Below are positions 4,864 through 12,048 of a stretch of DNA of 18,810 nucleotides, in pieces. Source of the DNA: Candidatus Sericytochromatia bacterium (lineage in GTDB: Bacteria > Cyanobacteriota > Sericytochromatia > JACMPN01). The notes beneath the pieces are model-generated. The model was given only the letters and a program-made list of their open reading frames with translations, had not been told where the DNA came from and ran no database searches. The position numbers were made by a program, and so were the translations under genes. The number at the start of each line of letters is the position of its first letter. Positions within the stretch are counted from its first letter, which is position 1. Location of the stretch: NCBI GenBank assembly GCA_014377495.1, contig JACMPN010000490.1, forward strand, positions 1-18,810, read 5' to 3'.

Positions 4864-5799
4864 CTATCGGATCAGGTTCAACAAGGCGTCCGTATTGGTC
4901 TGGCTGATCTGCAGCACTTTCGTCAGGGCCGAAAAGAGCTTCTGGGCCAGACTCAGTTCGGGGACCGACTGGGTCATGCTGGCGTTGCTCGCTTCGAGGC
5001 TCTTGGTCAGTCGGGTGGTCTCGGCCGTCGTCACCGCTGTTTCCGTGCCGGCTTGGGGCGGCGCCGAAAATACCGTCGAGCCATACCGGCTGAACAGCAG
5101 GGCCTGGGGATCCCGGAATTTTTTGACGTCGGCGAACAGGGCAAAGTTGGAGTCCCGGTACCGGGTCCATGAGGTGTACGAACCGGGGTTCAAGACGGGG
5201 TCACTGAAGTCATTCTTGAATGAGATCAGGTCCGAATCGTTCTCCGTGACAGCGAGGCCCGCACTGTTGACCAATACAGAGCGGGCGGCTGAATTCGAGC
5301 TGGTGCCCCCGCCTGGCGTGCCGTAGGCGGCGCCCACGGGCAATTGCATCCAGTGAAACTCCCCATCGCGGGAGTAATAGAACTGGGTATTCGGGTCGAG
5401 TGGATCGTCTTGGATCCGGCGCAACTTGAAAAAGCCGGTGCCCTGCAGGGCGACATGGGTGGTCTCGGTGGAAGTGGTGATCGCCCCCTGGCTGAAGTCG
5501 ATGACCGTGTTGGCTGTCATCAGACTGGTTTCGGGCATCTGCAGGGGCAGCGATCTGGCATTGCCGGACCGGCCGATCGTGACGTTGGAACCGGCAAACT
5601 TCAGTCGTGACGACTTGAAAGCCGTGCGCACGCCGCCATTGATGTTGGCGTTGATCACGTCGATCCAGGCATCGACGGCTTTCAGCGATTGGATCGATGT
5701 TCTGCCGTCGATTGGAAACCTCCCATCCTTCCCGATCTTTCCATTTAAGCAGAAGGGTAGACATACTTCAATCGTAGGCACAGGGCTGCGTTTTGCCAA
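4864..5799 (-). CDS. FlgG/FlgF/FlgE-family flagellar rod/hook-type protein
   Basis: The frame shows all three landmarks of axial flagellar proteins. The N-terminal helix LKAVDAWIDVINANINGG, followed by FKSSRLKF, parallels 'MDVIANNLANVSTNGFK'. The first beta region is NTVIDFSQGAITTSTETTHVALQGTGFFKL, then FYYSRDGEFH. The C-terminal helix runs from SLEASNASM to VLQISQTNTDALLNL. These proteins are exported by the flagellar type III system and stack in the rod or hook; which one this is cannot be told, and it is divergent. The open frame runs to a TTG at 5799, which lies in a terminator T-run and a promoter -35 element and gives about 38 residues before the family N-terminus. I favour initiation at ATC 5712 behind GGGAGG. 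No other flagellar gene is in the window. Confidence 0.7.
   Translation of the reverse strand: MAKRSPVPTIEVCLPFCLNGKIGKDGRFPIDGRTSIQSLKAVDAWIDVINANINGGVRTAFKSSRLKFAGSNVTIGRSGNARSLPLQMPETSLMTANTVIDFSQGAITTSTETTHVALQGTGFFKLRRIQDDPLDPNTQFYYSRDGEFHWMQLPVGAAYGTPGGGTSSNSAARSVLVNSAGLAVTENDSDLISFKNDFSDPVLNPGSYTSWTRYRDSNFALFADVKKFRDPQALLFSRYGSTVFSAPPQAGTETAVTTAETTRLTKSLEASNASMTQSVPELSLAQKLFSALTKVLQISQTNTDALLNLIR
5712..5724 (-). promoter_or_regulatory. Shine-Dalgarno sequence placed before an ATC codon
   Basis: GGGAGG (5724-5719), six bases, then ATC (5712-5710) in frame with the flagellar-type protein. Starting there gives nine residues before the conserved LKAVDAWIDVI helix, close to the spacing in FlgG. 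No ATG, GTG or TTG in frame lies between 5781 and the helix itself. It is either a rare ATC start or a C/G sequence error. Confidence 0.45.
5771..5799 (-). promoter_or_regulatory. Candidate sigma70-type promoter of the flagellar-type gene
   Basis: TTGGCA (5799-5794, five of six -35 bases), a 17-base spacer, then TACGAT (5776-5771, four of six -10 bases). Transcription would start near 5764, downstream of the TTG and GTG codons at 5799 and 5781 and about 50 bases before the Shine-Dalgarno/ATC site. Confidence 0.5.
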
Positions 5800-5819
5800 A
5801 AATACAGGCCACGACCTGT
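5798..5819 (-). terminator. Weak intrinsic terminator after the mazG-like gene
   Basis: On the minus strand ACAGG (5819-5815), a six-base loop, CCTGT (5808-5804), then A and TTTTT (5802-5798). The five-base stem, extendable by one T-G pair, is short, but it is well placed 24 bases after the mazG-like stop and just ahead of the next promoter. Confidence 0.4.
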
Positions 5820-5842
5820 TTCAGGCCCGCATGTCAGGGAAG

Positions 5843-7300
5843 TCAGCGTCCCTTGGCGGCATTCCAGAACCGGTCCCACTCGGCGAGGGTGATGGCGCTC
5901 AGGTCCTGTCCGGCGGCTTTGGCGGCGGCCTCCATGCGGTGAAACCGCTCGGTGAACTTCATGGTCGCCTGCCGCAGCGCTTCTTCGGGCTCGACGTTCA
6001 GGTACCGGGCGACGTTGACCACGGCGAACAGGAGATCACCCAGTTCGTCCTGGATGGCGGGTTTCGAGCCGCTCGTGATGGCGGCCTGGACCTCGGTGAC
6101 CTCTTCGGCCACCTTGTCCCAGATCCCCTGCACGTCCGGCCAGTCAAACCCCACCCGGGCCGCCCGCCGCTGGATCTTGTCCGCCCGCACCAACGACGGT
6201 AACGCCAGGGCCACACCATCCAGGACGCGGGCCTGGGCGGCCCGCTCCGTCGCCTTGATCTCTTCCCACTGGACGAGGACCGTCTCGGAGTCGTCTGCGA
6301 CTTGGTCCCCGAACACGTGCGGGTGGCGCCGGATCAGCTTTGCGGCCTGCCGGGCGGCCACCGAGTCGATGTCGAATTCGCCGGCTTCCTTGGCGATCTG
6401 GCTTTGCAGCACCACCTGCAACAGCAGGTCGCCCAGCTCGTCTTCGATGGCGTCCGGACTGTCGCCCTCGATGGCGGTGACGACCTCGTAGGCTTCTTCC
6501 AGGACGTAACGGGTCAGCGACTTGTGCGTCTGTTCCTGGTCCCACGGACAGCCCTCGGGGCTGCGCAGGTAGGCTACCGTATCGACGAGCCGGACCATCC
6601 CGTCGATAGACTCCCCGTCCGGCTCATACTCGACGGTCTCATCGGTCGGCGGCACGTACAGGCTGGTCAAGTGGTCGATCCAACCCAACCGGTCGATCTG
6701 ACTGATCGGCCCCGTCTCTGAACGCTCGACGTCAGGATCGCCGGCCGCCTGGACCATCGTCACCGCATGATCGTCCGGATAGCGTTCCAGCAACGTCAGC
6801 TTCAGGTCGGCGGCGATGCGCGGCAGGTAGACCTGCAAAATGATCGTCGGCAATGTCGGCTGCAACGTCTCCGGGGTGACTGTCAGGGCATCGAGGATCA
6901 GCAGTCCGGCGCTCGGATCGATCGCCAGACTGGCATATAGCGCTTCCAGGGCGCTGACGCCAGGCACCACCCGGACCGTGTGGCCGGCGGCTTTGGCCTG
7001 GGGAATGAGCTTGGCCACGGTCTGCTCGCCGACCATCGGATGGCCCGGCACCGCATAGACGACAGGGCCATCGGCCAATGTCGCCAGGACCCGTGTGACG
7101 ATGCCGTTGTAGACATCGGCGAAGTCCGCACTCTCCTCGTACAGCGAGTCGAAGCTCGTGAACGCCGGCAAATCGGCCGTCAGGGGATGCACCTGTGTCC
7201 GCAGATAGAGCGGTTGTCCACTCTGCAGGATGGCATCGGCTTCGGCGGTCAGCTGCTGGCGCGGCCCCGGACCGAGGCCGACAATGGTCAATTGACTCAC
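5843..7300 (-). CDS. mazG: Tetrapyrrole-methylase-fold / MazG nucleoside triphosphate pyrophosphohydrolase (YabN type)
   Basis: A 485-residue fusion. Residues 1 to about 220 have the SAM-dependent corrin/porphyrin methylase fold (TIVGLGPGPRQQLT at the N-terminus, VVYAVPGHPMVGEQT, then VVPGVSALEALYA). The methylase part of such fusions has no established substrate. The rest is MazG, with SPEGCPWDQEQTHKSL, then EEAYE and DELGDLL metal-binding acidic residues, and a second lower-conservation unit EEVTEVQ ... DELGDLLF typical of two-domain MazG. MazG hydrolyses NTPs to NMP and pyrophosphate, clearing aberrant nucleotides. A GTG start is supported by GGAG eight bases upstream. It lies 18 bp after the parvulin gene, the last member of the mfd operon. 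Confidence 0.9.
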   Translation of the reverse strand: MSQLTIVGLGPGPRQQLTAEADAILQSGQPLYLRTQVHPLTADLPAFTSFDSLYEESADFADVYNGIVTRVLATLADGPVVYAVPGHPMVGEQTVAKLIPQAKAAGHTVRVVPGVSALEALYASLAIDPSAGLLILDALTVTPETLQPTLPTIILQVYLPRIAADLKLTLLERYPDDHAVTMVQAAGDPDVERSETGPISQIDRLGWIDHLTSLYVPPTDETVEYEPDGESIDGMVRLVDTVAYLRSPEGCPWDQEQTHKSLTRYVLEEAYEVVTAIEGDSPDAIEDELGDLLLQVVLQSQIAKEAGEFDIDSVAARQAAKLIRRHPHVFGDQVADDSETVLVQWEEIKATERAAQARVLDGVALALPSLVRADKIQRRAARVGFDWPDVQGIWDKVAEEVTEVQAAITSGSKPAIQDELGDLLFAVVNVARYLNVEPEEALRQATMKFTERFHRMEAAAKAAGQDLSAITLAEWDRFWNAAKGR

Positions 7301-7318
7301 GATGTCGACTCCGTTTCT

Positions 7319-8404
7319 TTAGTGGACCGGTGTGGCAGCGGCGTTCGAGGCGGGCGCAGCACCCGCATCCGAGGCGCCACCCACTTTCGGGGCAACCGCC
7401 GGAGCAACCAGGGGCTTCTTGGGCTCATAGCCAGTGGCATAGTGGACCGACGCCGTCTGTTTGGTGCCTGCCATCCATTTGGTAAAGGCGGTCTGGCGCT
7501 TTTCCTTGTTCAGCTGGTCGATGACCTGCTTTTTCATCGCCTCAAAGGGCTGCATGCCTGCTTCATGCCGGTCGGTCACCTTGATCAGGTGATAGCCGAA
7601 CTGCGATTTGACCGGCGCGCTGACGACGCCGACTTTGGCGTTGAAGGCCGTTTGCTCGAATATGGGCACCATTTTGCCTTTGCCGAAAAAGCCCAGATCG
7701 CCCCCTTTGGCGCCCGAGCCGGGATCCTTGGAATACTGCTTGGCCAAGGCGGCGAAATCCCCGCCCTTGTCGAGTTCGGCTTTGATCCGGTTGGCTTCTT
7801 CCTGGCTGGGCACGAGGATGTGCGAGGCTTGCACCTCAAAGTCTTTTTGAAACTCGTTGGCGTGGTCCTTGTAATAGGCTGCGGCGACGGGCTCCGTCAC
7901 CACGTCACTGCCGGCGAGCTTGTCCATCAGTCGCTGCACGCGCTGGCCGTCGGCGATCTGTTCACGCACCTCGGCTTCCGTGAGGTTCATCTGCACCAGC
8001 CGCTCTTTGAGCTTGGTCTTGTCGCCGCCGAAGTTCGACTGGACGATGCTGTCGAACTCCTTGGCGAGGGTCTTGGCATCGGGCTCGATCTGCAGCTTGT
8101 GGGTTTCGTTGCGGATCAGCTCGGTTTCGACCATCCGGAGGATGATCTTCTCACGTAGGTCGACCAAAACCGCCTTGCCGGCCTCGTTCTGGAAATTGAC
8201 CCCCATCTGCTGGGCGTACTGCTTTTTCACCCCTTCGAGCCGGTGCTGGAAGTCCTTCATCGACAGGACGCTGCCGTTTACCGTCGCCACGTAGGCCCGG
8301 GTCGACGTGTAGTAGTAGGTGCCCGCACCGACGATGCCAGCGACGGCAATGGCGGCGATCAGGCCACTGATCGCTTTACCGGTGGGTTTGGCTGACTCGG
8401 TCAC
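7319..8404 (-). CDS. Membrane-anchored parvulin-type peptidyl-prolyl isomerase (PrsA/SurA-like)
   Basis: A 361-residue protein with one N-terminal transmembrane segment (about 11-32, ISGLIAAIAVAGIVGAG) and no lipobox cysteine, so it is probably anchored in the inner membrane and faces outward. Residues 36-165 form a SurA_N-like chaperone domain. Residues 190-281 form the PpiC/parvulin domain: ASHILVPS, YSKDPGSGAKGGDLGFFGKGKM and the closing FGYHLIKV. The C-terminus is a low-complexity Ala/Pro/Val tail. It likely catalyses prolyl isomerisation and assists folding of exported proteins. The GTG start is preceded by AGGAG nine bases upstream. It sits 21 bp after mfd, in the position PrsA-like foldases occupy downstream of mfd in clostridia. 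Confidence 0.9.
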   Translation of the reverse strand: MTESAKPTGKAISGLIAAIAVAGIVGAGTYYYTSTRAYVATVNGSVLSMKDFQHRLEGVKKQYAQQMGVNFQNEAGKAVLVDLREKIILRMVETELIRNETHKLQIEPDAKTLAKEFDSIVQSNFGGDKTKLKERLVQMNLTEAEVREQIADGQRVQRLMDKLAGSDVVTEPVAAAYYKDHANEFQKDFEVQASHILVPSQEEANRIKAELDKGGDFAALAKQYSKDPGSGAKGGDLGFFGKGKMVPIFEQTAFNAKVGVVSAPVKSQFGYHLIKVTDRHEAGMQPFEAMKKQVIDQLNKEKRQTAFTKWMAGTKQTASVHYATGYEPKKPLVAPAVAPKVGGASDAGAAPASNAAATPVH

Positions 8405-8425
8405 GGAAACGTTCTCCTTGATGGG

Positions 8426-11400
8426 TTAGGTAGTGGGTGTGGGCAGCGGCAGGCTGAGGCCGTCGATAAGCTTGTCTACAAGTTCGAGGCTTTCGTCGGC
8501 ATGGCGGGGCGGCGGTGTCGTCACCTCGCCCAACTGCCAGCGCCAACGGCCCAGCGCCGGCGAGCTGTTTTGCAACTCCCGCCAGGCAGACTCGGCCAGC
8601 GGCAACGTCACATGGACGCCCTTGGCATCGACCGTGACGCTGGTGACGCCAAGCGCGGCTGCCCGTAAGCGCAAACGCACCACGCGCCAGAGATTCTGCG
8701 CCGGCAGCGGGATTTTACCATAGCGGTCTTGGCACTCGGTAGCGAGCCGCTCCAGCTCCTCGAGCCGCTCCACTGCAGCGAGACGCCGGTATAGCAGCAT
8801 CTTGGCGTCGGCGTCTTCCACCCAGCTGTCGGGGACAAAGGCCGCCACAGGCAGATCGACGACCGTCGTCGGTCCCCGGTGCGGTGCCGGCTCGTGCTTC
8901 ATCTCGGCCACTGCCTCTTCCAGGAGTTGGCAATAGAGGTCAAAGCCGACCGACAGCATGTGCCCGTGCTGGGCGGCCCCGAGCAGGTTGCCGATGCCCC
9001 GCAGCTCCATGTCCTTCATGGCGATCTGATACCCGGAACCGAGGGACGTGAACTGGTTCAACGTCTGCAGGCGGGCCCGGGCCTCTTCGGTCAGCTGCCG
9101 CTGCGGCTTGTACAACAGGTAGGCATAAGCCTGCTGATCCGCCCGGCCGACCCGGCCCCGCAGCTGGTAAAGCTGGGCCAGGCCGAGGCGATCGGAGTCC
9201 GTGATGATCATCGTGTTCGCCTGGGGAAAGTCCAGCCCGGACTCGATGATCGAGGTGGCCACCATCACGTCGGCCTCGCCGGCATGGAAGGCCAGCATGA
9301 CGTTTTCCAGCTCATGCTCCGGCAACTGGCCGTGGGCGACGACGTAGCGGGCGTGCGGGACGAGGGCGTGCAATTCCTCCAATACCTCGCCGATGCTCTC
9401 CACCCGGTTGTGGACGACGAAGGCCTGACCGCCCCGCTCCAGCTCCTGAAGCAACGCCTCGCGGACGAGGCCCGGCGTGTAGGGCCCGACGTGCGTCTTT
9501 ACGGGCAAGCGGTTTTCCGGCGGGGTCTGGATCAGGCTCATGTCCCGGGCCCCGGACAAACTCATGTGCAGCGTCCGCGGGATCGGCGTAGCGCTCATCG
9601 TCAGCAGGTCCACGCTGGCCCGCATCTGCTTGAGGCGTTCCTTATGGGCGACGCCGAACCGGTGCTCCTCATCGACCACGACCAGGCCAAGGTCGCGGAA
9701 TTCCATTTCCTTGCCGAGCAGGCGGTGCGTGCCCACGACCATGTCGAGGGTGCCTTCCTTTAATTCCCGCTTGATCTGGTTGGTTTCCTTGCCGGAGCGG
9801 AACCGGTTCAGCAGCGCCATGCGGATCGGATAGGGGGCGAACCGTTCCTGAAAGACATCGTAGTGCTGCTGGGCGAGCACCGTCGTCGGACAGAGCAGGA
9901 CGACCTGCTTGCCGGCCATGACGGCCTTGAAACAGGCCCGTAGCGCTACTTCCGTCTTGCCGAAGCCGACGTCGCCGCAGATCAGCCGGTCCATGGGCTG
10001 GGAGGATTCCATGTCCGCCTTGGTGTCGATAATTGCCTGCATCTGGTCGGGCGTCTCGCGATAGGGGAAAGCCGCTTCCATTTCTCGCTGCCACTCGGTG
10101 TCCGGCGGCAGGGCCTCACCGACCAGGGCTTTGCGGCGGGCGTACAGCTCGAGGAGGTCGAAAGCCAGTTCCTTGACGGCCCGGCTCGTTTTGTTGCGGA
10201 CGTTCTGCCAGTCGGCGCCGCCCATCTTGTGCAGTTTGGGCGGGCTGTCCCCGGAGCCCCGGTACAGGGTGATCAAATTCATCTGTTCGACGGGGACGAA
10301 GAGCTTGGTCTCGCTGGCGTATTGCAGGGCCAGGTATTCCCGCGTCTGGCCGGCGGCGGACTTTTGCTCCAGACCTAAATACTGGCCGACGCCGTGCACC
10401 TCATGGATCACGTAGCAGCCCGGCTTCAGGTCCTCGAGCCGGGTGGCGGCTTCCTGTTTGGTGGTCTTGGCCCGATGGGCGGGGCGCGACGTGGCTTTGG
10501 GCTTCCAGCCGAAGAGCTCGGCATCCGTCACGATCCGCACGTTCAGCCCGGGGATGGCAAAGCCCTGGGTGAGGCTGCCGCGCTCGGCCCAGACGCCACC
10601 CTCCAGGCTGTTGGCGACGGGCATGTTCTCGTTGTAGGAAACGGCGCAGTCCCGCTCCCGCAAAATCGTCATCAGCCGCTGCGGCTGGGCGCTGACAGCG
10701 ATCGTCCGAAACCCTTCCGCCGTCCACGCCTTCATGGTCCGGGCCATCTCGTCGAACTTGTGGCTGATCGGCGGTAGGAGACTCTCGCTGTCTTTGCCCA
10801 GGGTCTGCAGATGGACCTGGCTGAAGGCGGCGATACGCTGCTGCACGCGGGCCATGGGGACAAACAGCGCCTCCGGCAGGGCGAGCTGTTTGCCCTGACC
10901 CACCTGGGTGCGGTGCGCTTCCAGAATGTCGGCCTGCCAGCGGGTGAGCATCGTCTGCTGCTCCGCCGACTCGTCCCAGACAATCAAGGCTGTCTCCGGC
11001 AGATAGTCCAGTAGGGACGCCCCCTGCTCATAGAGGAAGGGCGCGTAGTACTCGTAACCGGCCGCGTACTCGCCCCCGGCCATCCGGCGCAGGTCGGCCT
11101 CGACGCTGGCCCGCAATTGCGTGGCGGTGTCGTGCTGGCCGCCCTGATAGAGCTCGGCGACCTGGCCCATCAGGGCTTGGCGGATCCGGGCGTCGATCTC
11201 GGCCCAATGCCGGCCGCCGGGCATGGCAAAGGCGTGCGGACTGCCGATGATCGCTTCGTCCACGGGATCGGCGGAGCGCTGGTCGGCCGGTTCGAAGGTG
11301 CGAATCGACTCGATGTCGTCGCCGAACCACTCGAACCGCCACGGCAGCTCGGCTCCGGGGGCGTACAGATCCAAAATGCCGCCCCGCCGGCTGAACTCAC

Positions 11401-11899
11401 CCACTTCTTCGACGTTGCCCACCGGTCGGTAGCCGAGGTGGACGAGCTGTTCCGTCAGGGCCTGGGGTGAGAGGACGTCGCCGGATTTGATCGTCAGCCG
11501 GTTCTGTTTGGCGTCCACGGGTGGCACCAGCCGCATGGTCAGGCCGCGGGCGGTGGTGACGATGATCCGGGGCGGGCGCTGGGGCAGGCGTTCCAGGACG
11601 AGCTGGCGCAGGCGGACGCCGTTGGCTTCCGGGGCGATGCGCTCGTAGGGCGAGACTTCGACACCGGGGAAATGTTCCACGTCGTCCACGCCGAGAGCGG
11701 CCAGGTTGTGCAATGCCCGACGGGCCTCATCGGGGCCTTTGACGACCCAGAGGACGGGGCCGTGCGCTTCGGCGAGGCTGCCGGCCCAAAAGGCCTTGGC
11801 GGCCGGGTTCAGTCCACCAATGGCCACGGGCGTGCGCGGGCGGGCGCGGGGGAAATCCGGGATCTGGGCCAACCACTGGCGCAACAGGGAGAGCAGCAT
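8426..11899 (-). CDS. mfd: Transcription-repair coupling factor Mfd
   Basis: A full-length Mfd of about 1157 residues. In order it has the UvrB-homology N-terminal region (VEEVGEFSRRGGILDLYAP), the RNA-polymerase interaction domain (LKPGCYVIHEVHGVGQYLGL to FVPVEQMNLI), the SF2 helicase core with Walker A GDVGFGKTE and the VVDEEHRFG box, SATPIPRT, QLRGRVGRADQQAYAY and the TRCF C-terminal domain (VPDSWVEDADAKMLLYRRLA). It removes stalled RNA polymerase and recruits UvrA. The frame extends to a GTG at 11947, but the ATG at 11899 with AGGTG just upstream and the usual N-terminus LLSLLRQWL is more likely. A TACAAT -10-like hexamer at 11968-11963 could serve it, without a clear -35. It is the first gene of the mfd-ppiC-mazG operon. 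Confidence 0.97.
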   Translation of the reverse strand: MLLSLLRQWLAQIPDFPRARPRTPVAIGGLNPAAKAFWAGSLAEAHGPVLWVVKGPDEARRALHNLAALGVDDVEHFPGVEVSPYERIAPEANGVRLRQLVLERLPQRPPRIIVTTARGLTMRLVPPVDAKQNRLTIKSGDVLSPQALTEQLVHLGYRPVGNVEEVGEFSRRGGILDLYAPGAELPWRFEWFGDDIESIRTFEPADQRSADPVDEAIIGSPHAFAMPGGRHWAEIDARIRQALMGQVAELYQGGQHDTATQLRASVEADLRRMAGGEYAAGYEYYAPFLYEQGASLLDYLPETALIVWDESAEQQTMLTRWQADILEAHRTQVGQGKQLALPEALFVPMARVQQRIAAFSQVHLQTLGKDSESLLPPISHKFDEMARTMKAWTAEGFRTIAVSAQPQRLMTILRERDCAVSYNENMPVANSLEGGVWAERGSLTQGFAIPGLNVRIVTDAELFGWKPKATSRPAHRAKTTKQEAATRLEDLKPGCYVIHEVHGVGQYLGLEQKSAAGQTREYLALQYASETKLFVPVEQMNLITLYRGSGDSPPKLHKMGGADWQNVRNKTSRAVKELAFDLLELYARRKALVGEALPPDTEWQREMEAAFPYRETPDQMQAIIDTKADMESSQPMDRLICGDVGFGKTEVALRACFKAVMAGKQVVLLCPTTVLAQQHYDVFQERFAPYPIRMALLNRFRSGKETNQIKRELKEGTLDMVVGTHRLLGKEMEFRDLGLVVVDEEHRFGVAHKERLKQMRASVDLLTMSATPIPRTLHMSLSGARDMSLIQTPPENRLPVKTHVGPYTPGLVREALLQELERGGQAFVVHNRVESIGEVLEELHALVPHARYVVAHGQLPEHELENVMLAFHAGEADVMVATSIIESGLDFPQANTMIITDSDRLGLAQLYQLRGRVGRADQQAYAYLLYKPQRQLTEEARARLQTLNQFTSLGSGYQIAMKDMELRGIGNLLGAAQHGHMLSVGFDLYCQLLEEAVAEMKHEPAPHRGPTTVVDLPVAAFVPDSWVEDADAKMLLYRRLAAVERLEELERLATECQDRYGKIPLPAQNLWRVVRLRLRAAALGVTSVTVDAKGVHVTLPLAESAWRELQNSSPALGRWRWQLGEVTTPPPRHADESLELVDKLIDGLSLPLPTPTT

Positions 11900-12001
11900 G
11901 AGACACCTTATCGACTGTTTCGTTTGGCGCGGCGCGACAGTGGCCACACGCCAAGACAGGTCATTGTAAACCGACTTCGTCCCAAACCGGCATCGACAGG
12001 G

Positions 12002-12043
12002 CCTGCGGCGGCAGGTGCTCCGATCCTACGGCACCAATGTGCC
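12002..12043 (-). other. Two small hairpins between the protease gene and mfd
   Basis: GGCAC-CAAT-GTGCC (12030-12043) and CCTGC-GGCG-GCAGG (12002-12015) lie just after the protease stop codon. Neither is followed by a T-run, so they are not typical intrinsic terminators. Five-base stems are expected by chance in GC-rich DNA. Confidence 0.2.
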
Positions 12044-12048
12044 TCGTC

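Noticed and set aside
5210..5764. ATG-started frame at 5764 as the true start of the flagellar-type gene via frameshift
   Set aside because: No slippery sequence was found where the frames would join, and the frame encodes low-quality Gln/Arg/His-rich sequence.
12002..12043. Intrinsic terminator of the giant protease gene
   Set aside because: The hairpins are only five base pairs and lack a following T-run; kept only as low-confidence hairpins.
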